Assembly (NCBI GenBank): GCA_024280975.1
Contig: JAMXLQ010000306.1
Location: forward strand, 1-5,459
Source of the DNA: Methanosarcina sp.
Lineage (GTDB): Archaea; Halobacteriota; Methanosarcinia; Methanosarcinales; Methanosarcinaceae
Length of the DNA: 5,459 nucleotides
Direction of reading: 5' to 3'
Made by a program: the position numbers and the translations under genes. Under the pieces are notes generated by a model. It saw nothing but the letters and a program-made list of their open reading frames with translations, had not been told where the DNA came from and did no database searches. Below are positions 5,336 through 5,459 of the stretch, in pieces (the stretch's first letter is position 1; every line of letters begins with the position of its first letter).

Positions 5336-5459
5336 CCTATCCCAAAAGTCATTTAATTCTGAATCATCAAGAATTTTCAGGATTGTTTTCATGATCAGAA
5401 ACTTGATTGCTTATTCGGAATACAGGGTTCAGAGAAGCAATTTAGTGTTTTGGGATAGG
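5336..5459. mobile_element. MITE-like element or IS remnant with 12-bp terminal inverted repeats
   Basis: CCTATCCCAAAA (5336-5347) is the exact reverse complement of TTTTGGGATAGG (5448-5459), enclosing 100 bp. Subterminal TTCTGAA (5357-5363) and TTCAGA (5428-5433) are also inverted, so the ends resemble each other beyond the core. The interior has no transposase of useful length. The design fits a miniature inverted-repeat element, or a deleted insertion sequence, moved by a transposase encoded elsewhere. The terminus style suggests the IS5/IS4 type, but that assignment is tentative. The left flank is very AT-rich (ATTATTATA at 5310-5318 and 5324-5332). The right flank is outside the window, so the element may extend further and no target duplication can be checked. 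Confidence 0.7.

Overview
The window looks like archaeal chromosomal DNA of the Methanosarcina type. The base composition is AT-rich, the intergenic gaps are long and repeat-laden, promoters resemble archaeal TATA boxes, and starts include GTG and TTG. Remnants of insertion sequences lie near both ends. The genus is inferred from overall style and protein character, not from a database match.

Layout. 1-540: AT-rich DNA holding the 3' part of a decayed IS630-type transposase (minus strand, 471-139). 536-1408 (minus): a YihY/BrkB-family six-helix membrane protein. 1409-1714: divergent intergenic region with a 16-bp-period direct repeat and a likely TATA box for the rightward gene. 1715-2065 (plus): a complete DUF488 (YeaO-like) protein with a TTG start behind a strong ribosome binding site. 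2066-2356: convergent terminator region with a 22-bp tandem repeat and hairpins. 2357-3922 (minus): a complete Wzx/RfbX-type polysaccharide flippase of 521 residues. 3923-4316: its leader, in which a 118-codon frame of doubtful reality is open on the same strand.

4317-5459 has no convincing intact gene and is the least ordinary part. It contains a degenerate 11-12-bp minisatellite (4317-4580), a perfect 9-bp hairpin (4586-4612), a decayed-looking minus-strand frame (5127-4621), a long imperfect hairpin with a competing partner downstream (4933-4979 against 5026-5034), a 20-bp perfect palindrome (5221-5240), and a short element bounded by 12-bp perfect terminal inverted repeats that ends exactly at the window edge (5336-5459).

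The three secure genes are separately transcribed and show no shared pathway. The flippase would move lipid-linked glycans across the membrane for cell-surface polysaccharide or S-layer glycosylation. The YihY protein is an envelope protein of unsettled function, and DUF488 is a small soluble protein of unknown role. I see no convincing multi-gene novel system. The best candidates for something undescribed are the possible structured RNA near 4880-5035 and the minisatellite.
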